Shown piece by piece: positions 6,543 through 8,865 of a stretch of 8,865 bases of DNA (the stretch's first letter is position 1; each line of letters starts with the position of its first letter). Position numbers and translations under genes: made by a program. The notes under the pieces are model-generated. The model had not been told where the DNA came from. It searched no databases and worked only from the letters and a program-made list of their open reading frames with translations. Source of the DNA: an uncultured Clostridia bacterium (GTDB lineage: Bacteria; Bacillota; Clostridia; Christensenellales; Borkfalkiaceae); NCBI GenBank assembly GCA_947581885.1, contig CANPWF010000061.1:1-8865 (forward strand), given 5' to 3'.

Positions 6543-7552
6543 AAAAATTCAAGTGGTGCGTCATCGGCGCGGGCGGCATTGCGGACAGACGGGTGATCCC
6601 CGCCATGCAAAAGGATGAAAAGAGCGAGCTCGTCGCCGTCATGGACAAGAACGAAGCCGTCGCAAAGAGGCTTTCCGAAAAGTACGGCGCGCCCTCTTTC
6701 ACGTCCGAGAAGGATTTGCTTCAAAGCGTAGATTGCGACGCGGTGTATATCGGCACCCCCGTCGCGCTCCACTTCCCGCAGGCGAAGTTATCGCTCGAAT
6801 CGGGAAAGCATGTGTTGGTGGAAAAGCCGATCGCAATCTCCTCTTCCGACGGGGAAAATTTGCTCGCTATCGCAAAGCATGCGGGAAAGTTCCTCTCCGT
6901 CGGCTACATGATGGAATATCATTCCCTTCATCAAAGGACAAAGGAGCTCATCGAAGAGGGAAAGATCGGGCGGGTGTGTTCGGTGCATGCGCGGTTCTCG
7001 TGTTGGTATCCCCCCATCGAGGGCGCGTGGCGGCAGCAGAAGGCACTCGGGGGCGGCGGTGCGATGATGGACTTGGGCGTGCACTGCATCGATCTCATCG
7101 AATGGCTGCTCGATACGAGGATCTCCGAAGTCAAGAGCTTCTGCAAAAACCGCACTTTCCGCTATGAAGCGGAGGACGAAGCCGCCGCCCTCTTTATGAC
7201 GGAGAACGGTGTCCTCGGGGATATCGCCGCCAACTTCAACATTCCCGACGCGTGCGAGAGCAGACTCGAAGTGTACGGCGAGAGCGGGAGCATTCTTCTA
7301 TATGGCACCCTCGGGCAGGAAGAGAAGGGCACTCTCACCCACCTCTTTTCGCCGCAGGGGGACTATTCCGCCATGCAAACGCATACAACCGCACAGACGG
7401 AGACCTTCCGCGCGGAGGGTGGGGATCTCTACTATAAGCAACTTTCGGCGTTCCGCAAACAGGTTGAGAGCGGGAACTTCGGCGACTTTGCGGAAGCGGA
7501 GCGGGCGATCGAAGTGCAAAAGGCGATCGAAAAAATCTACGAAAATTCGTAA
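6539..7552 (+). CDS. Gfo/Idh/MocA-family NAD(P)-dependent oxidoreductase
   Basis: This 337-aa protein is a member of the Gfo/Idh/MocA family, which oxidises or reduces sugars and cyclitols with NAD(P). The Rossmann motif GAGGIADR is at 10-17, EKPIA at 95-99 with the likely catalytic Lys96, and GGGAMMDLGVHCIDLIEWLL at 172-191 carries the conserved Asp178 and His182. The ATG at 6539 overlaps the deacetylase stop by 4 bases and has AAGGAGG 8 bases upstream; this start places the Rossmann motif at the usual distance from the N-terminus. An upstream in-frame ATG at 6497 lies inside the deacetylase gene and is less likely. Tight coupling to the deacetylase and NagB-like genes suggests a role in the same sugar route. 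The substrate is not evident; inositol-like compounds, keto-sugars and amino sugars all occur in this family. Confidence 0.92.
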   Translation: MKKFKWCVIGAGGIADRRVIPAMQKDEKSELVAVMDKNEAVAKRLSEKYGAPSFTSEKDLLQSVDCDAVYIGTPVALHFPQAKLSLESGKHVLVEKPIAISSSDGENLLAIAKHAGKFLSVGYMMEYHSLHQRTKELIEEGKIGRVCSVHARFSCWYPPIEGAWRQQKALGGGGAMMDLGVHCIDLIEWLLDTRISEVKSFCKNRTFRYEAEDEAAALFMTENGVLGDIAANFNIPDACESRLEVYGESGSILLYGTLGQEEKGTLTHLFSPQGDYSAMQTHTTAQTETFRAEGGDLYYKQLSAFRKQVESGNFGDFAEAERAIEVQKAIEKIYENS

Positions 7553-7563
7553 AGGAGAACAAC

Positions 7564-8508
7564 ATGGACTTTTCATCGACGGTGAAAGGGAGTATGCTCG
7601 AGGGATTCTACCCCAAACATTGGGATATGAAGAAGATCGACGAGTGCTGCTCGCACGCGCCGAACGAAATTACGAATAGAATGCCCTTCTGGCATGAAAA
7701 CTTCTCCCCTGTCCCTTGCGAAAACCTCGGCGATTTCGATGTGATGATGGGGCACGAGATCGCGCTCGAAATCAAAAAAGCCGCCGAAAAGAAGCAGAAG
7801 ATCGCCTTCATCCTGCCCGTCGGCCCCATGGGCATGTACAAGTGGGCGAGCTATTTCCTCACGCAGTGGCAGCAGGATTGCAAGCATGTGTTCTGCTTCA
7901 ACATGGACGAATGGGCGGACGGCGAGGGCAACACCATCACGGGAGAGGCCTCCTTTCAACACGCCATGGAGAAGGCGTTTTATGCGCCCCTCGGAAGGCT
8001 CACCGTCCCCGTATCTCAGCGCAACTTTGCAACGCGCGAAAATCTCCCCTCCTATCCCGAAAAGATCGCAGCCCTCAAAAAAGAAGGGGCGAAGCTCGTG
8101 CTCGTGTACGGGATCGGGCGCATGTGCCATATCGCCTTTTGGGAACCCATGTTCGCCGAGGAGTTCTCCTCCGACGAGGAATGGCTCCGTCAACCCTACC
8201 GTATCGGCGCACAGCTCCACCCGCTGACCATCGAACAGAACGCGATCACCTCCTTCAAGAGCCGCACCACCCTCGTCCCCTGCCGTGCGAATACGGTGGG
8301 GCCCGCCCTTCTCTTTCAGGCGGACTACGCGATCGGCGGCGCGGACGGTGCCCTCGGGCGCGGAATGCAGTGGCAGGGCATGAGCCTTTGGATGACGCTC
8401 CGCTACGGTCCCACCCGCTTTGTGACTTCGAGCTATATCCCCACCCTCCCCGGGAAGCTCTTCTTCCTCAAAGAACTCGCGGGGCCCCTCGTCGCGGAGG
8501 CAAACTGA
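7564..8508 (+). CDS. NagB-like sugar-phosphate isomerase/deaminase with altered active site
   Basis: This 314-aa protein resembles glucosamine-6-phosphate deaminase/isomerase (NagB). It has FNMDEW at 112-117, matching FNLDEY, whose first Asp is E. coli Asp72. GIGRMCHIAFWEP at 183-195 matches GxGxDGHIAFNEP. His189 and Glu194 match E. coli His143 and Glu148, but Met187, Cys188 and Trp193 replace the Asp141, Gly and Asn found there. ANTVGPALLFQADYAIGGAD (242-261) resembles the C-terminal part of the fold. The protein is longer than NagB (about 266 aa), with about 40 extra N-terminal residues. AAGGAG lies 6 bases before the ATG; the gene follows the oxidoreductase by 11 bases and overlaps the kinase by 1. 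Most likely an isomerase or deaminase on an unusual amino-sugar phosphate; the reaction is uncertain. Confidence 0.88.
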   Translation: MDFSSTVKGSMLEGFYPKHWDMKKIDECCSHAPNEITNRMPFWHENFSPVPCENLGDFDVMMGHEIALEIKKAAEKKQKIAFILPVGPMGMYKWASYFLTQWQQDCKHVFCFNMDEWADGEGNTITGEASFQHAMEKAFYAPLGRLTVPVSQRNFATRENLPSYPEKIAALKKEGAKLVLVYGIGRMCHIAFWEPMFAEEFSSDEEWLRQPYRIGAQLHPLTIEQNAITSFKSRTTLVPCRANTVGPALLFQADYAIGGADGALGRGMQWQGMSLWMTLRYGPTRFVTSSYIPTLPGKLFFLKELAGPLVAEAN

Positions 8509-8865
8509 TGGCGGGGATCGTCGTTGCGGGCACCGTGCTCGTCGACCATATCAACCTCATCCGACGCTACCCAATACAGGGCGAACTCGTGAAGATCGAG
8601 GGCTCGAAAAAGGCGGTGGGCGGGTGCGTTCCCAACGTCGCGATCGACTTGAAAACGCTGCTCCCCTCCCTCGAAGTCACCGCAATCGGGCGGATCGGGA
8701 AGGATGACGACGGGGCTTTCCTCATACAGGAACTCTCCCGCCGCGGCGTAAAATGCGAACTGAACGCGTGCGATCTCCCCACGGGCTTTACCGAAGTCAT
8801 GAGCGTACAGGGCGGCGAGCGCACCTTCTTCACCTGCAACGGCGCGAACGGGGATTTCGGGGTGG
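8508..8865 (+). CDS. PfkB-family carbohydrate kinase (partial, runs off window)
   Basis: This is the first 119 residues of a ribokinase/PfkB-family sugar kinase, open to the window edge. The ATG at 8508 overlaps the previous stop by one base (TGATG) and has GGAGG 7 bases upstream. AGTVLVDHI (7-15) is the first beta strand. VGGCVPNVAIDL (37-48) is the sugar-binding GG...N motif with Asn43. IGRIGKDDDGAFL (60-72) is the family's usual G-x-G-x-D-xx-G region. The ATP-binding C-terminal motif is outside the window. It probably phosphorylates the sugar used by the NagB-like enzyme. Substrates in this family range from ribose and fructose to amino sugars, so the assignment stays general. Confidence 0.9.
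   Translation, partial: MAGIVVAGTVLVDHINLIRRYPIQGELVKIEGSKKAVGGCVPNVAIDLKTLLPSLEVTAIGRIGKDDDGAFLIQELSRRGVKCELNACDLPTGFTEVMSVQGGERTFFTCNGANGDFGV

Overview
The window looks like chromosomal DNA from a Gram-positive bacterium of the Bacillota, most likely an uncultured gut-type clostridium. The support is lipoprotein-anchored ABC import, AGGAGG-type ribosome binding sites, consensus sigma-A promoters (TTGACA/TATAAT with 17-bp spacers), fairly GC-rich codons, and short AT-rich gaps between genes. No 16S or marker gene is present, so the assignment is inference.

Layout. 1-101: two copies of a dispersed intergenic repeat. 102-3999, minus strand: a three-gene operon transcribed right to left, with a lipoprotein of glycoside-hydrolase-like type (2569-3999), a sugar-type ABC solute-binding lipoprotein (1096-2541) and an ABC permease (102-1040). 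It is driven by a near-perfect promoter at 4119-4147, and its ~113-nt leader carries a 12-bp hairpin and an overlapping 18-nt palindrome. 4148-4825: noncoding, an AT-rich stretch and then a mosaic of short dispersed repeats. 4826-5704, minus strand: an AraC-family regulator whose promoter predicts an almost leaderless mRNA. 5705-5837: a divergent promoter region. 5838-8865, plus strand: a tightly packed operon of a PIG-L/LmbE deacetylase, a Gfo/Idh/MocA oxidoreductase, a NagB-like sugar-phosphate isomerase/deaminase with a changed active-site motif, and a PfkB-family kinase cut off by the window edge.

How the genes may work together (inference). The AraC protein probably senses a carbohydrate. 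The left operon would capture, trim and import it. The right operon would remove an N-acyl group, oxidise or reduce the sugar, phosphorylate it and isomerise or deaminate it. The gene set fits catabolism of an N-acylated amino sugar, or a glycoside containing one, by a route that does not use the usual NagA amidohydrolase. The NagB-like protein keeps the counterparts of E. coli NagB Asp72, His143 and Glu148 but has Met in place of Asp141, which points to a different substrate or reaction. This is the best candidate in the window for an undescribed pathway. No transposase, phage gene, tRNA, rRNA or CRISPR array was seen.
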